Counted from the stretch's first letter, positions 25,929 through 35,341 are shown. The stretch is 64,000 nt of DNA from Actinomycetes bacterium (GCA_024222295.1 JAAEPF010000002.1:372001-436000), one strand, 5' to 3'. The notes: generated from the sequence alone by a model not told the origin. Numbers and translations: made by a program.

Positions 25929-26648
25929 GTGCCTGCGAAACTCCGCCTCTGCATTCGGGCAGCCCTTGTGGTCGTGGCGCTTCTCTGCGCGGCGTGTTCG
26001 GGCGGTGACGACGAGAGCGGCTTCGAATCGAACCGCCCACGGCCCACCGACGACGTCACCCACGACCACTCCGGTGAGGTCAGCGCCCTCGCCCCGGAGA
26101 CCGTGCTGGCCGAGGACATCGCGGCGCTCGGCGATGGCGTTGCGGTCGGTGACACCTGGCCGGTGTGGATCGGCGTCAACATCTGCGGCCGGTTCCTGGA
26201 GATCCCCGCGGTCGCTGCGACAGGTGGGCTGGCCGTCGACTCGTCGGGCCTGCTGACCGTGGCCCCCGGCGACGGTGACGAGGTCGGCCACGCCGTGACC
26301 ATCGGCGACGTCATGTCGCTGGTCGGGGTCGAGCTCGGAACCGGTTCGGTTTCGATGGACGAGCGCTGGGCTCCCCAGGCGGTGGATGTCGACGGTGAAT
26401 CCGTGGCTGTCGCAGGTAGCACGTTCTCCACCGGCGATCCTTGCGTACTCGGCCGCGACGGAGCCGAGCCGGGCGAGGTGCAGCTCTGGTACTACACGCC
26501 CGCCGCGGTCGACAGCGGTACTGACGTGCGCCTCGTGGTGACCGACCCCGAGGATGTGCCGATCATCGGGGCCGACTCCGCGATCACCATCGCCTTCGCG
26601 CCTGTTTCATCGCTTCCGACGCTGCCGCCCGCCGCGTTGGTCGGCTGA
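25929..26648 (+). CDS. Predicted secreted lipoprotein
   Basis: The 239-residue protein begins with a lipoprotein signal: basic VPAKLRLCIR, a hydrophobic core, and the lipobox LLCAAC with Cys23 as the lipidated residue. The mature part is acidic and beta-rich with one well-conserved-looking core near WIGVNICGRFLE and DPCVLG, where two Cys could form a disulfide. No family is recognised. It overlaps rsmD by one base (TGATG), so it is probably transcribed with rsmD and coaD. Start GTG 25929 is set by TACTGT and by the signal peptide. Confidence 0.8.
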   Translation: MPAKLRLCIRAALVVVALLCAACSGGDDESGFESNRPRPTDDVTHDHSGEVSALAPETVLAEDIAALGDGVAVGDTWPVWIGVNICGRFLEIPAVAATGGLAVDSSGLLTVAPGDGDEVGHAVTIGDVMSLVGVELGTGSVSMDERWAPQAVDVDGESVAVAGSTFSTGDPCVLGRDGAEPGEVQLWYYTPAAVDSGTDVRLVVTDPEDVPIIGADSAITIAFAPVSSLPTLPPAALVG

Positions 26649-27214
26649 TGCGTGTGGTCGCCGGCACAGCGCGGGGCCTTCGTCTTGTCGCACCGCCGGG
26701 CAGGGAGGTGCGACCCACCACCGACAGGGTCCGCGAAGCCACGTTCAATGCGCTCGGGTCGCTCGGGGCGATCGAGGGCGCCCGCGTACTCGATGCCTTC
26801 GCGGGTAGCGGGGCGCTCGGCATCGAGGCGCTGTCGCGCGGTGCCGAGCGCTGCACGTTCACAGACGCGTCCCGCGCTGCTGTCGAAGCGGTCAACGAGA
26901 ACCTGGCGACCACCCGGTTCGGGGGCCGGGCAACCGTGCTGCGACGCGATGTGTTCGACCACCTGCGCTCGCCTGCGGCGCGCAGCGCGGCCTATGACAT
27001 CGTGCTTGCGGACCCGCCGTACGACTTCGATGGTTGGGCCGAGCTGCTCGATGCACTACCGGCCCCGATGGCGGTGCTCGAGTCAGGCCGGGAGCTGCAG
27101 ATCGACGGTGATTGGTCGGTGGTGAGGCGACGCACCTATGGCACTACGGTGGTGACCATCGTGGAGCGCCCGGGTCGATCCGGGGGCTCGGACCACAGTT
27201 CAGAAGGGGAATGA
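26648..27214 (+). CDS. rsmD: 16S rRNA (guanine966-N2)-methyltransferase
   Basis: The 188-residue SAM-dependent enzyme methylates G966 of 16S rRNA. It begins with the family opening MRVVAGTARGLRL, has the SAM site VLDAFAGSGALGIEALSRGA and the catalytic LADPPYDF motif. The pair rsmD-coaD is conserved widely and is kept here with a 6-base gap. Confidence 0.94.
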   Translation: MRVVAGTARGLRLVAPPGREVRPTTDRVREATFNALGSLGAIEGARVLDAFAGSGALGIEALSRGAERCTFTDASRAAVEAVNENLATTRFGGRATVLRRDVFDHLRSPAARSAAYDIVLADPPYDFDGWAELLDALPAPMAVLESGRELQIDGDWSVVRRRTYGTTVVTIVERPGRSGGSDHSSEGE

Positions 27215-27220
27215 CATCCC

Positions 27221-27706
27221 GTGACCGTTGCGCTGTACCCAGGCTCGTTCGACCCGATACACAACGGGCACGTCGAGATTGTCGAGACCGCCTCCCGCCT
27301 GTTCGACCGGGTCGTGGTGGCCGCGATGCGCAACCCGCAGAAGGGTGAGCCGCTGTTCTCACTCGATGAGCGCGAGGACCTGATCGAGGAGTCGCTCGGG
27401 CACCTCGACAACGTCACGGTCACGATGTTCTCCTCGCTCGTGGTCGACCTCGCTCGCGACGAGGGCGCCGACTTCATCGTCAAGGGCTTGAGGGCCGTGT
27501 CCGACTTCGAGTCCGAGCTGCAGATGGCCCAGATGAACCGCAACATCTCCGGTGTCGACACTCTGTTCATTCCCTCTGCCTCGGGCAACTCGTTTCTCGC
27601 CTCGAAGCTCATCCGCGAGGTGGCGCGATTCGGTGGTGCGGTCGACGGCATGGTGCCCGACTGCGTGGCCAGCAGGCTCAAGGAGCGGTATGCCTCAGGC
27701 GGCTGA
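27221..27706 (+). CDS. coaD: Phosphopantetheine adenylyltransferase
   Basis: The 161-residue enzyme makes dephospho-CoA from phosphopantetheine and ATP, the penultimate step of CoA synthesis. The nucleotidyltransferase motif YPGSFDPIHNGH opens the protein, VKGLRAVSDFE is the substrate loop, and the C-terminal motif is present as NSFLASKLIREVA. GTG 27221 is the start, following AGAAGGGGA at a rather long spacing. Confidence 0.95.
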   Translation: MTVALYPGSFDPIHNGHVEIVETASRLFDRVVVAAMRNPQKGEPLFSLDEREDLIEESLGHLDNVTVTMFSSLVVDLARDEGADFIVKGLRAVSDFESELQMAQMNRNISGVDTLFIPSASGNSFLASKLIREVARFGGAVDGMVPDCVASRLKERYASGG

Positions 27707-27755
27707 GGACCAAAAACCACACGTTTGAGCGCGCGAGGGCGCACACTGGTAGGCG

Positions 27756-28376
27756 ATGAACGCATCCCACGACGACGAACCCCGCGAGCGCGAGGCGCGG
27801 CAGGCTCCGCGCCAGCAGCGCCAGGGCTACACGGCGCCCGAGGTCGAGGACTACCTGCGCAAGGCAATCGAGTTGATCGAGGCCGCGCCCGGCATCCCGA
27901 TGTCCGCGTCGGTGCGGGTCAACCGCGACGAGCTGCTGGACCTGCTCGACGACTCGCTCGAGCGGCTGCCCGAAGAACTGCGCTCAGCGCGCTGGCTGCT
28001 CAAGGAGCGCGAGGAGTACATGGCGCGCACCAAGCGCGAGGCCGAGGATCTGATAGGCGAGGCCAAGGCGCAGGTGGCCCAGATGGTGCAGCGCACCGAG
28101 GTGGTCAAGGCCGCCGAAGCGCGTGCTCGCCACATCAACGAGGAAGCGGAGGCCAACGCCCGGCGGATGCGCCGCGAAGCCGAGGACTTCTGTGACCAGC
28201 GCCTCGCCAGCTTCGAGAACGTGCTGGCCAAGGTGCAGCAGTCGGTCGTGGTCGGCCGTGAGCGCCTCGCCGCTCCCACGATCGAGGAGTCGGAACTGCG
28301 CGGGTTCGAGCAGGGTGAACAAGACGAGCTTCCGCTTCCCGGCGAGGATTCTGAGCTCTACGACCAGGAGCGCTAG
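27756..28376 (+). CDS. SepIVA/DivIVA-like coiled-coil protein
   Basis: The 206-residue charged protein is mostly coiled coil (residues about 70-170, rich in Ala, Glu and Arg heptads such as AEARARHINEEAEANARR), after an N-terminal GYTAPEVEDYLRKAIELI helix. In mycobacteria the gene between coaD and the DUF177/rnc block is sepIVA, a septation factor of the DivIVA type. Position, length and composition fit that. Role in division or polar growth is by analogy. It overlaps the DUF177 gene by one base. Confidence 0.75.
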   Translation: MNASHDDEPREREARQAPRQQRQGYTAPEVEDYLRKAIELIEAAPGIPMSASVRVNRDELLDLLDDSLERLPEELRSARWLLKEREEYMARTKREAEDLIGEAKAQVAQMVQRTEVVKAAEARARHINEEAEANARRMRREAEDFCDQRLASFENVLAKVQQSVVVGRERLAAPTIEESELRGFEQGEQDELPLPGEDSELYDQER

Positions 28377-29008
28377 TGGTTGCCCCAGGCGGGGGAGGCG
28401 CTGGCGGCAGCGGCCCCGACGATCTGCGTTTCCGGGTACTGGAGCTGCGCCGGGACCCGGCGGGCCAGAGCTCCGAGGTGCGTTCCGTGCCTGTGCAGGT
28501 GCAGCGCATAGGCGACGCCCAGCCCACCGGTGACCCAGCGGTGGTGTCGGTGGAACTCGAGACGGTCGCGGGTGGTGTGCGGGTCGTCGGCTCGGTCGAC
28601 TTCTCGTGGACGGGCTCGTGCCGGCGCTGCCTGGGGGAGGCGGGCGGTGAAGGCCGCACCGAGTTCAGCGAGCTGTTCGTCGATGACCCACAGCGCTGGG
28701 TGGCCGGCGACGACGACGAGCACGACGACGTGCACCCGATAGACCAGGGCTGGGTCGACCTGACCGACGTGGTGCGCGATGCGGTGCTCCTGGGGCTTCC
28801 GCTGGCGCCGCTGTGCAAGGCGGACTGCGACGGCCCTGCTCCCGGGGCGTTTCCGGTGGCCGTGGGCGATGAGGACCCGGCCCGGGCGGACTCCGGTGAT
28901 GCCGGTCGGGGCGGCGGCGAGAGTGGCGGGGAAGGCTCCGCGGAGTCGGGCGGTGACCCTCGGTGGTCGAAGCTGTCCGAGCTCCGCTTCGACCCTTCGG
29001 CCGACTGA
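28376..29008 (+). CDS. DUF177 (YceD-family) protein
   Basis: The 210-residue protein belongs to DUF177, usually located directly upstream of rpmF as here; YceD proteins are linked to 23S rRNA maturation and to rpmF expression. Two Cys pairs, SCRRCLGE and LCKADCDG, could bind metal. After about residue 165 it becomes a low-complexity Gly/Ser/Asp tail. It starts at GTG 28376, sharing a base with the stop of the SepIVA-like gene. Confidence 0.85.
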   Translation: MVAPGGGGAGGSGPDDLRFRVLELRRDPAGQSSEVRSVPVQVQRIGDAQPTGDPAVVSVELETVAGGVRVVGSVDFSWTGSCRRCLGEAGGEGRTEFSELFVDDPQRWVAGDDDEHDDVHPIDQGWVDLTDVVRDAVLLGLPLAPLCKADCDGPAPGAFPVAVGDEDPARADSGDAGRGGGESGGEGSAESGGDPRWSKLSELRFDPSAD

Positions 29009-29011
29009 CGC

Positions 29012-29017
29012 TACAAT
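29012..29017 (+). promoter_or_regulatory. -10 box TACAAT for rpmF
   Basis: TACAAT lies 67 bases before rpmF, with a weak TTCGAC 18 bases further upstream. Unlike most genes in the window, rpmF therefore has a real 5' leader. Confidence 0.6.
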
Positions 29018-29084
29018 CGCTGGTTCCCGCAATACGCCCCGTTGTGCTGTCGCGCCGGGGCCAGCAGTTCGATCGAGGACGATC

Positions 29085-29264
29085 ATGGCCGTACCCAAGA
29101 AGAAGACATCGAAGTCGAAGACCCGGAGCCGTCGGGCGTCCAACTGGCGCCTCGAGTCGTCCGCCCGAAGCACGTGCCCGCGGTGCAACGTCGTGAAGCG
29201 CCCTCACGTAGTGTGCGACAACTGCGGGTGGTACGGCGGCCGGCAGGCCATCGAAGTCGACTGA
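29085..29264 (+). CDS. rpmF: Large ribosomal subunit protein bL32
   Basis: The 59-residue bL32 has the usual basic opening MAVPKKKTSKSKTR and a complete zinc ribbon: C31, C34 (CPRC) and C44, C47 (CDNC). Both bL28 and bL32 here are the zinc-binding forms. ATG 29085 is the standard start. Confidence 0.95.
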   Translation: MAVPKKKTSKSKTRSRRASNWRLESSARSTCPRCNVVKRPHVVCDNCGWYGGRQAIEVD

Positions 29265-29457
29265 CCTTCCGACCGTCACTACTCTCCGGGGAGTTTCGGC
29301 ACATCACGTGTCGTTCTGCCGTCCGAGTTGGTCACTCCGTCGGGGGTGCGTAGCCAACTAGGGTGGTCGCCCAAGAGACCAGGGCCGATTGCCGGCCGCG
29401 TCCAACCACAGAGCCGTGCCGCTCGGGCCCGGCCACCGAACAGGAGCACATCCCGAA

Positions 29458-29745
29458 GTGCCTGCCGAAACGCATGTGCAACAGGGTCCGGTGGACCGCC
29501 AGGAGATCCTGGCCCTGGTCCAGGACCGACTGGCCGACATCCTCGAGATCGACCCCGCGTCGGTCAAGGAGGGTGACTCCTTCGCAGAAGACCTGCACGC
29601 CGACTCACTGGCGCTGATCGAGCTCGTGGAAGCGCTCGAAGAGGAACTGGGGGAACGAAGCGCTGGGTTTCGGATCGAGGATGATGACCTCGAGGACCTG
29701 AAAACAGTCCGAGATGCCGTCGACTACGTCCTCGCACGGCTCTGA
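29458..29745 (+). CDS. acpP: Acyl carrier protein
   Basis: The 95-residue protein carries the 4'-phosphopantetheine attachment site as HADSLALIEL with Ser50, in the acidic four-helix ACP fold (ILALVQDRLADILEI opening). It serves fatty-acid or related acyl synthesis. GTG 29458 follows AGGAG by 11 bases. plsX and fabD, often nearby, are absent. The 3' end overlaps rnc by 32 bases. Confidence 0.9.
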   Translation: MPAETHVQQGPVDRQEILALVQDRLADILEIDPASVKEGDSFAEDLHADSLALIELVEALEEELGERSAGFRIEDDDLEDLKTVRDAVDYVLARL

Positions 29746-30502
29746 GACAACACCCCCCACAGCTGCCACTCCGCCCGACTCGCTCGGGTACGACTTCGAC
29801 GACCCCTCGCTGCTCGAACTGGCGCTGCGCCACCGGTCGTGGTGTGCCGAGAACGGCGGGGTTCCATCCAATGAGCGGCTCGAGTTCCTCGGCGACTCGG
29901 TCCTCGGTGTCGCCATCACCGACAACCTCTACGGCGCCTACGACGACGAGCCCGAAGGCGTGCTCGCTCGTCGCCGCGCCGAATTGGTCAACACGGTGAT
30001 GCTCGCCGAGATCGCACGCGAGGTCGGCCTCGGAGAGGCCATCAAGCTCGGCAAGGGCGAAGAGAGCACCGGCGGCCGCGACAAGCCGTCCATCCTCGCT
30101 GACGCCCTGGAAGCGGTGTTCGGCGCGGTGTTCCTCGACGGTGGTTTCGGCGCGTCGCGGCAACTCATCGTCGACCTCTACGAGGACCGCCTGCTGGAAG
30201 TCGCTGAAGGTGCGTTCATGACCGACCACAAGTCACGCCTTCAGGAGCTCTCGGCACAGCGCTTCGGCGAGCTGCCCAACTACGAGTTGAGCGGGTCAGG
30301 CCCGGAGCATGCCAAGGTCTTCACCGCTTCGGTCACCGTCCACGGTGACGAACTGGGAACCGGTGAGGGTCGAACGAAGAAGGAAGCCGAACAGGCCGCC
30401 GCTGCGGAGGCGTACGACCGCCTCGAGACCGATGGAGCTGCCGGCGCGACCGAGTCCGGCAGCACAACTGCCACGAACACTGGAGACCCCCAAGATGGCT
30501 GA
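29714..30502 (+). CDS. rnc: Ribonuclease III
   Basis: The 262-residue endonuclease cuts double-stranded RNA, including rRNA precursors. The catalytic block NERLEFLGDSVLG (about residues 53-65) and the second acidic site ADALEAVFGAVFLDGG (about 126-141) are intact. A double-stranded RNA-binding domain follows (about 170-240) and then a Thr/Gly tail. The start at ATG 29714 lies inside acpP, a 32-base overlap; no later start fits the family. Confidence 0.93.
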   Translation: MPSTTSSHGSETTPPTAATPPDSLGYDFDDPSLLELALRHRSWCAENGGVPSNERLEFLGDSVLGVAITDNLYGAYDDEPEGVLARRRAELVNTVMLAEIAREVGLGEAIKLGKGEESTGGRDKPSILADALEAVFGAVFLDGGFGASRQLIVDLYEDRLLEVAEGAFMTDHKSRLQELSAQRFGELPNYELSGSGPEHAKVFTASVTVHGDELGTGEGRTKKEAEQAAAAEAYDRLETDGAAGATESGSTTATNTGDPQDG

Positions 30503-31328
30503 GCTACCCGAGATCGAACTTCTGAGGCGCGAGCTCGATCGTGAGGTCGGCGACCGCAAGGTCAAGAAGATCGAGGTACCCGTCGCCGGGGTGCTCTCAG
30601 GTATCACCCGAAAGACGCTCCCGGGCGAGATCGAAGGCCTCAAGGGCAGCGGGGTGGTGCGCCACGGGATGATGATCGGGCTGGGCTATGCCAAGACCCA
30701 CGAGCTGCTCATCACGCTCGGCCCCGACTCCAGCCTGCGCCGCAACAAGGAGAAGGACGATGTCGAGAAGGGCACTGCGCTGATCGTCAGCTTCACCCAG
30801 GGCGGGCAGCTCCGCCTGCTCGATCCGAAGAAGAAGGCCCAGGTCGAGTGGCTCGCGGTCGAGGAGATCGCCGAGGCACACCCCGAACTGGCGGACCTCG
30901 GCCTCGATCCCGTCGATGAGCCCATCTCGTGGACGGTGTTCGGCGAATCGCTGCTTCGCCGCAGCGGCAAACTCAAGGGCATCCTGATGGACGACAGCTT
31001 CCTGGTCGGGATCGGCCCCGTCTACTCCGACGAGATCCTGTTCCACGCCGGGCTTCGCTACGACCGAACACCCGACAGCCTGGCCACCTCGGAGATCCGC
31101 CGTCTGTACCGAGCGGTGGTCGAGACGATGCACGACGCCGTGAAGTACGGCGGCACCACCATCGGCGAGGACGGCTGGACCGACGTCAAGGGCGAGCCCG
31201 GGGGCTACCAGGACCACCTCGCCGTGTACCGCAGGGCTGGGGAGATGAGCCCGCGTGCGCGGGGCCCGATCGTCAAGGCGCGTTACGGAAACATCACCAC
31301 TTACTTCTGCGAGCAGACCCAGGTCTGA
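30495..31328 (+). CDS. Fpg/Nei-like protein without catalytic residues or zinc finger
   Basis: The 277-residue protein occupies the mutM position between rnc and smc and is plainly homologous to formamidopyrimidine-DNA glycosylase (MAELPEIELLRREL opening, GIGPVYSDEILFHAG, DVKGEPGGYQDHLAVY). The residues that do the chemistry are changed: the N-terminal Pro after Met is Ala2; the Lys of the RRGKYLL loop is Met59; the DNA-contacting Asn of GIGN is Pro175; and only one of four zinc-finger Cys is left (C272). Glu3 remains. It is probably a DNA-binding or structural homologue rather than a glycosylase. It overlaps rnc by 8 bases. Confidence 0.8.
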   Translation: MAELPEIELLRRELDREVGDRKVKKIEVPVAGVLSGITRKTLPGEIEGLKGSGVVRHGMMIGLGYAKTHELLITLGPDSSLRRNKEKDDVEKGTALIVSFTQGGQLRLLDPKKKAQVEWLAVEEIAEAHPELADLGLDPVDEPISWTVFGESLLRRSGKLKGILMDDSFLVGIGPVYSDEILFHAGLRYDRTPDSLATSEIRRLYRAVVETMHDAVKYGGTTIGEDGWTDVKGEPGGYQDHLAVYRRAGEMSPRARGPIVKARYGNITTYFCEQTQV

Positions 31329-31355
31329 TCATCTGCTGGCTGGGGGGAGAACAAG

Positions 31356-34300
31356 TTGTTCCTGAAAAACCTGAGCATCAAGGGCTTCAAGTCCTTCGCT
31401 GACGCAGCAAGTCTCGAACTCGAGCCGGGGGTCACCGTCGTGGTGGGTCCCAACGGGTCCGGCAAGTCCAACGTCGTGGATGCGATCGGCTGGGTGCTCG
31501 GGGCACAGGCACCCTCGGCCGTTCGTAGCCAGAAGATGGACGACGTGATCTTCGCCGGAACCGAGAAGCGCCCCGCTCTCGGTCGTGCCGAGGTATCCCT
31601 GACGATCGACAACTCAGCGGGGCTCCTGCCGATCGAGTTCACCGAGGTCACGATCACCCGCCTGTTGTTCCGCAGCGGCGACAGCGAGTACTCGATCAAC
31701 GGCACGCCATGCCGGCTGCTCGACATCCAGGAACTCCTGAGCGACTCCGGCGTGGGCCGCCAGCAGCATGTGATCGTGTCCCAGGGCAACATCGATGGAG
31801 TGCTCAACGCACGTCCCGAGGATCGGCGTCTCATCATCGAAGAGGCCGCCGGCGTGCTCAAGTTCCGACGCCGCAAGGAGCGCGCCGAGCGCAGACTCGC
31901 CTCCACCGAGGCCAACCTCACCCGGATCCAGGACCTGTTGCGGGAGGTCAGGCGCCAGCTGCGCCCGCTCGAACGCCAGGCCGACGCGGCACGTCGCCAC
32001 GGCGACCTCGTGGCGGAACTCTCGGCACTGCGGCTCCATCTGGCCGGGCGCGAACTGGCCCGTCTCAAGGCGCAACTCGCCAACTCGGCTGCCTCCCAGA
32101 AAGAGCTCGCGTCAATGGGCGAGAGCCTCAAGGCGCGGCTGGCAGACCTGGATGCCCGCGTCGCCACCGCGGAAGCAGAGCTGTCAGCGCTCGGCGCAAC
32201 GGACCTCGGCGACACGCTTGTGCGCCTCGAGACGGTGCGCGAGCGCGGTCGCGGCCAGGTCGCACTGCTGGCCGAACGGCGCCGCAGCATCCAGCGCGAA
32301 CTCGACGCGGCCGTCGACGAAGCCGTCGTGGCTTCGCTGGAAGCCGAGCGTGCCCAACTGCGCAGCGAATCGGAGCAGATCAACTCCGAGGCTGCGGAGC
32401 TCACTGCGGGCGAGACCGACCTGACGGCAGCCGAGTCGGGCCTCGCACAGCAGTGGGAGTTGTTCGAGGAGCAGTGGGGCGATGGTGTGGATGCGCCCAC
32501 CGGCGAGGCGGCAGCCATGCGGAGCGAGCTCGCTGCGCTGCGTACCGCCAGGGAGCGCAGCGGCACCGACCGTGATCAGCTCACGCGCCGCCGTGCGGCC
32601 CTGGCTGAGCGTCTGGACCGCCTCACCGACGAGCGAGATGCAGCGCTGGGGGCGACCAAGCAGGCACGCGAGGCCGCGCCCCGCCTGATCGAGTCAGCGC
32701 GCCGGGCCTCCGATGGTCTGCTGTCTGCGGAAGCAGCCGAGGAACAGGCCACCACCGCCGCCCGCGACACCGAGGCAGCCCACTCCGCGTGGACCGCCCG
32801 GGTGGAGGCACTCGCCCTCGCCCTCGACGATGCCCGCCAGGGTGCCGGCGCCCAGCGTCTGAGTGGACTCGACGGCGTGCTCGGAACACTGCGGGACCTC
32901 GTCGAGGTCGACGCCGGCTGGGAAGAGGCATTCGAGGCAGCTGCGGGTGAGGCGCTCGCAGCGGTGGTGGTCGCCGATCTGGAATCCGCCCGCCGGGCCC
33001 TGTCGTCGCTGGCATCCGGCGACCACAGCGGCGCAGTGCTGGCCCTCGGCATGGCTGCCGGCTCGAAGCACACACCTCCGGGTGGCGAACCGGTGCGCGA
33101 CCACGTGCGTTGCGCACCCGGGGTCGAGCGCTCCGCGGATGTGTCCAACCTGCTCGACCGGCTGCTCAACGGCGCCGCAGCAGTACACGGCGGATGGCAG
33201 GACGCCGCCCAACTGGCGGCCCAGTGGCCTGACGCCGTGGTGGTCACCACCGACGGGCACCGCTTCGGCTCGGGTGGATGGCGCCTCGGCGCGGCGGGCT
33301 CCGGGGCCACCGGCGCTGCCCTCGAAGAGGCCCAACAGGCAGCGGAGCAGTCCCACGGCGACATGGCGATGGCTGCCGAGGCCGCTGGCCTGGCCACAGA
33401 GTCCCTCGCGTCGGCAAGAGCGGTGCTGGCGGAGGCCGAGCGCGCCCGCGACACCAACGAGTCCGCCATGTCGCGCAGCTCCGAGGCAGCTGACCGCCTG
33501 GCGCTGGACGCCTCCGAGGTGGCCCAGGAGGTCTCTGATCTCGACGACCTCGTGGAGCAGATCGCAGCGCGGCTCGCCGGTGAGGTGGAGCGCATCACAA
33601 CACTCGAGGCGGAATTGCCCAGGCTCGAAGCCGAGGAGGCGGAGCTGTCGCGTGCCGCCGCCGAGATGGCTGAGACGCGCGAGAAGCTCGAGCAGCGCAC
33701 CGCGCAAGTGCGCTCGCAGCGCACCGACAGCGACGTACGCTCAGCGGCCCTCTCCGAGCGCAGCCGCTATGTGGCGGACCGCCTCGAACACCTCGATGAG
33801 CGCCTCGAGGGTCTCGCCTCCGACGCCGAGGAGGCAGCCGCGAAGCGGGTCCTGCTCGAAGCCCGCGCCGCTGCCACCGAACGGCTGGGCGAGTTCGTCA
33901 CGGTGCGGATGCGGGCAATCGAGTCTGACCTCGAGGCCCGCAGGGAGGAACGCCGCCGCCAGTCCGAAGCAGCGCGGGCCGCTACCGAGCGTCTCGAATC
34001 GCTGCGCTCGGAGCGCACCGATGCGGAAGCCCAACTGGCCGAGACCACTGCGAAGCTACAGAAGGCGGAGATCGGCGATGCCGAGGTGCGCACCCGCCTC
34101 GAGGCGGCCACCGAGATGATCCGCAATGAGCTCGACGCCGAGCCCGACGCCGCGCTGGCAGCGGAGTGCCCGCTGCTCGAAGAGGGCGTGACCCCGGCGG
34201 GTCGGGCCCGCGATCTGCAGCGCGAACTGAAGGCGATGGGGCCGATCAACCCGCTGGCACTCCAGGAGTTCGAGGAGCTCTCCGAGCGCCACACGTTCCT

Positions 34301-34847
34301 CGATGGACAGCTGCACGACGTGCGCCAGACGCGCCGGGAGCTCGGCAAGGTCATCAAGGCGGTTGACGAGGAGATCGTCAACGTGTTCGCCGCCGCCTTC
34401 GCCGACGTGAGCGAGAACTTCACCCACTTGTTCGAGACGCTCTTTCCCGGCGGTGCCGGCAAGTTGCGCCTCACCGATCCCAACAACCTGCTCGACACGG
34501 GCATCGAGATCGAGGCCCGTCCGTCGGGCAAGAACGTCAAGAAGCTGTCGCTGCTCTCGGGTGGCGAGCGTTCCCTGACTGCGCTCGCGTACCTCTTCGC
34601 GGTGTTCCGCTCGCGGCCGTCTCCGTTCTACGTCATGGACGAGGTCGAGGCCGCGCTCGACGACGTCAACCTGCACCGGTTCCTCGACCTGGTCACCGAG
34701 TTCCGTTCCTCGGCACAGCTCGTGATCGTGAGCCACCAGAAGCGCACGATGGAAGCCGCCGATGTGCTGTACGGCGTGTCGATGGAGCAGGGCGGCTCGT
34801 CAAAGGTCGTGGCCGAACGGGCGTCCGAAGTGGTGGACGTCAGGTGA
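31356..34847 (+). CDS. smc: Chromosome segregation protein SMC
   Basis: The 1163-residue condensin ATPase organises and segregates the chromosome with ScpA and ScpB. Walker A is GPNGSGKS (residues 31-38). Two coiled-coil arms surround a hinge (about residues 500-655). The signature is LSGGERS near residue 1068 and Walker B ends at FYVMDEVEAALDD (Asp1095). It starts at TTG 31356 behind GGGGGGAGAAC. The following gene overlaps by four bases. Confidence 0.95.
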   Translation: MFLKNLSIKGFKSFADAASLELEPGVTVVVGPNGSGKSNVVDAIGWVLGAQAPSAVRSQKMDDVIFAGTEKRPALGRAEVSLTIDNSAGLLPIEFTEVTITRLLFRSGDSEYSINGTPCRLLDIQELLSDSGVGRQQHVIVSQGNIDGVLNARPEDRRLIIEEAAGVLKFRRRKERAERRLASTEANLTRIQDLLREVRRQLRPLERQADAARRHGDLVAELSALRLHLAGRELARLKAQLANSAASQKELASMGESLKARLADLDARVATAEAELSALGATDLGDTLVRLETVRERGRGQVALLAERRRSIQRELDAAVDEAVVASLEAERAQLRSESEQINSEAAELTAGETDLTAAESGLAQQWELFEEQWGDGVDAPTGEAAAMRSELAALRTARERSGTDRDQLTRRRAALAERLDRLTDERDAALGATKQAREAAPRLIESARRASDGLLSAEAAEEQATTAARDTEAAHSAWTARVEALALALDDARQGAGAQRLSGLDGVLGTLRDLVEVDAGWEEAFEAAAGEALAAVVVADLESARRALSSLASGDHSGAVLALGMAAGSKHTPPGGEPVRDHVRCAPGVERSADVSNLLDRLLNGAAAVHGGWQDAAQLAAQWPDAVVVTTDGHRFGSGGWRLGAAGSGATGAALEEAQQAAEQSHGDMAMAAEAAGLATESLASARAVLAEAERARDTNESAMSRSSEAADRLALDASEVAQEVSDLDDLVEQIAARLAGEVERITTLEAELPRLEAEEAELSRAAAEMAETREKLEQRTAQVRSQRTDSDVRSAALSERSRYVADRLEHLDERLEGLASDAEEAAAKRVLLEARAAATERLGEFVTVRMRAIESDLEARREERRRQSEAARAATERLESLRSERTDAEAQLAETTAKLQKAEIGDAEVRTRLEAATEMIRNELDAEPDAALAAECPLLEEGVTPAGRARDLQRELKAMGPINPLALQEFEELSERHTFLDGQLHDVRQTRRELGKVIKAVDEEIVNVFAAAFADVSENFTHLFETLFPGGAGKLRLTDPNNLLDTGIEIEARPSGKNVKKLSLLSGGERSLTALAYLFAVFRSRPSPFYVMDEVEAALDDVNLHRFLDLVTEFRSSAQLVIVSHQKRTMEAADVLYGVSMEQGGSSKVVAERASEVVDVR

Positions 34848-35341
34848 GCGACAAGCAACGCCCGAGCGCCAGGTGGTCAGAGGTTGTCGATTCGGCCCCC
34901 GAACTGGCCCAGGCGGTGCAGGACCGATTCGAGGCCCACCCGCACCACGTGGTGGCCACTCTGCACGCGGACGGGCGACCGAGGGTCACCGGCACCAACG
35001 TGATGTTCAACGACGGCATGTTCTGGATGGGGTCCATGGACTCATCGCGCCGCGGTGCCGACCTCCTGCGCGACCCCCGCTGTGCAGTGCATTCGGCGCC
35101 GCTCGACGAGGAAATGGGCGAGGGCGCAGGTGATGCAAGGGTCGAGGCGATCGCACAGGCCCTCGAACCCGAGGTGTCGCAGCGGTTGATTCGGCAGATC
35201 TTCGGCGAGGACGCCTCGATGGACGGCGACATGTCAGAACTGAGGGTGTGCTCCCTGTCGCTGGTCACCATCGAAGGCGAGGAGATGCGAATCCGTTGGT
35301 GGACGCCCGAAGGTGGCGAACGCGACCTCCGCCGCTCCTGA
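34844..35341 (+). CDS. Pyridoxamine 5'-phosphate oxidase-fold flavoprotein
   Basis: The 165-residue split-barrel protein resembles the PNPOx-like FMN or F420 binders: HHVVATLHADGRPRVTGTNV and MFNDGMFWMGSM are the family's first strands, and RRGADLLRDPRCAVHS its helix. Members are small reductases or cofactor-binding proteins and the substrate is unknown. GTG 34844 overlaps the smc stop (GTGA), so it is the last gene of the smc transcript. Confidence 0.8.
   Translation: MSDKQRPSARWSEVVDSAPELAQAVQDRFEAHPHHVVATLHADGRPRVTGTNVMFNDGMFWMGSMDSSRRGADLLRDPRCAVHSAPLDEEMGEGAGDARVEAIAQALEPEVSQRLIRQIFGEDASMDGDMSELRVCSLSLVTIEGEEMRIRWWTPEGGERDLRRS

Noticed and set aside
29020-29080. Possible tRNA-like GGTTC in the rpmF leader
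   Set aside because: No acceptor stem or anticodon arm can be formed around it.
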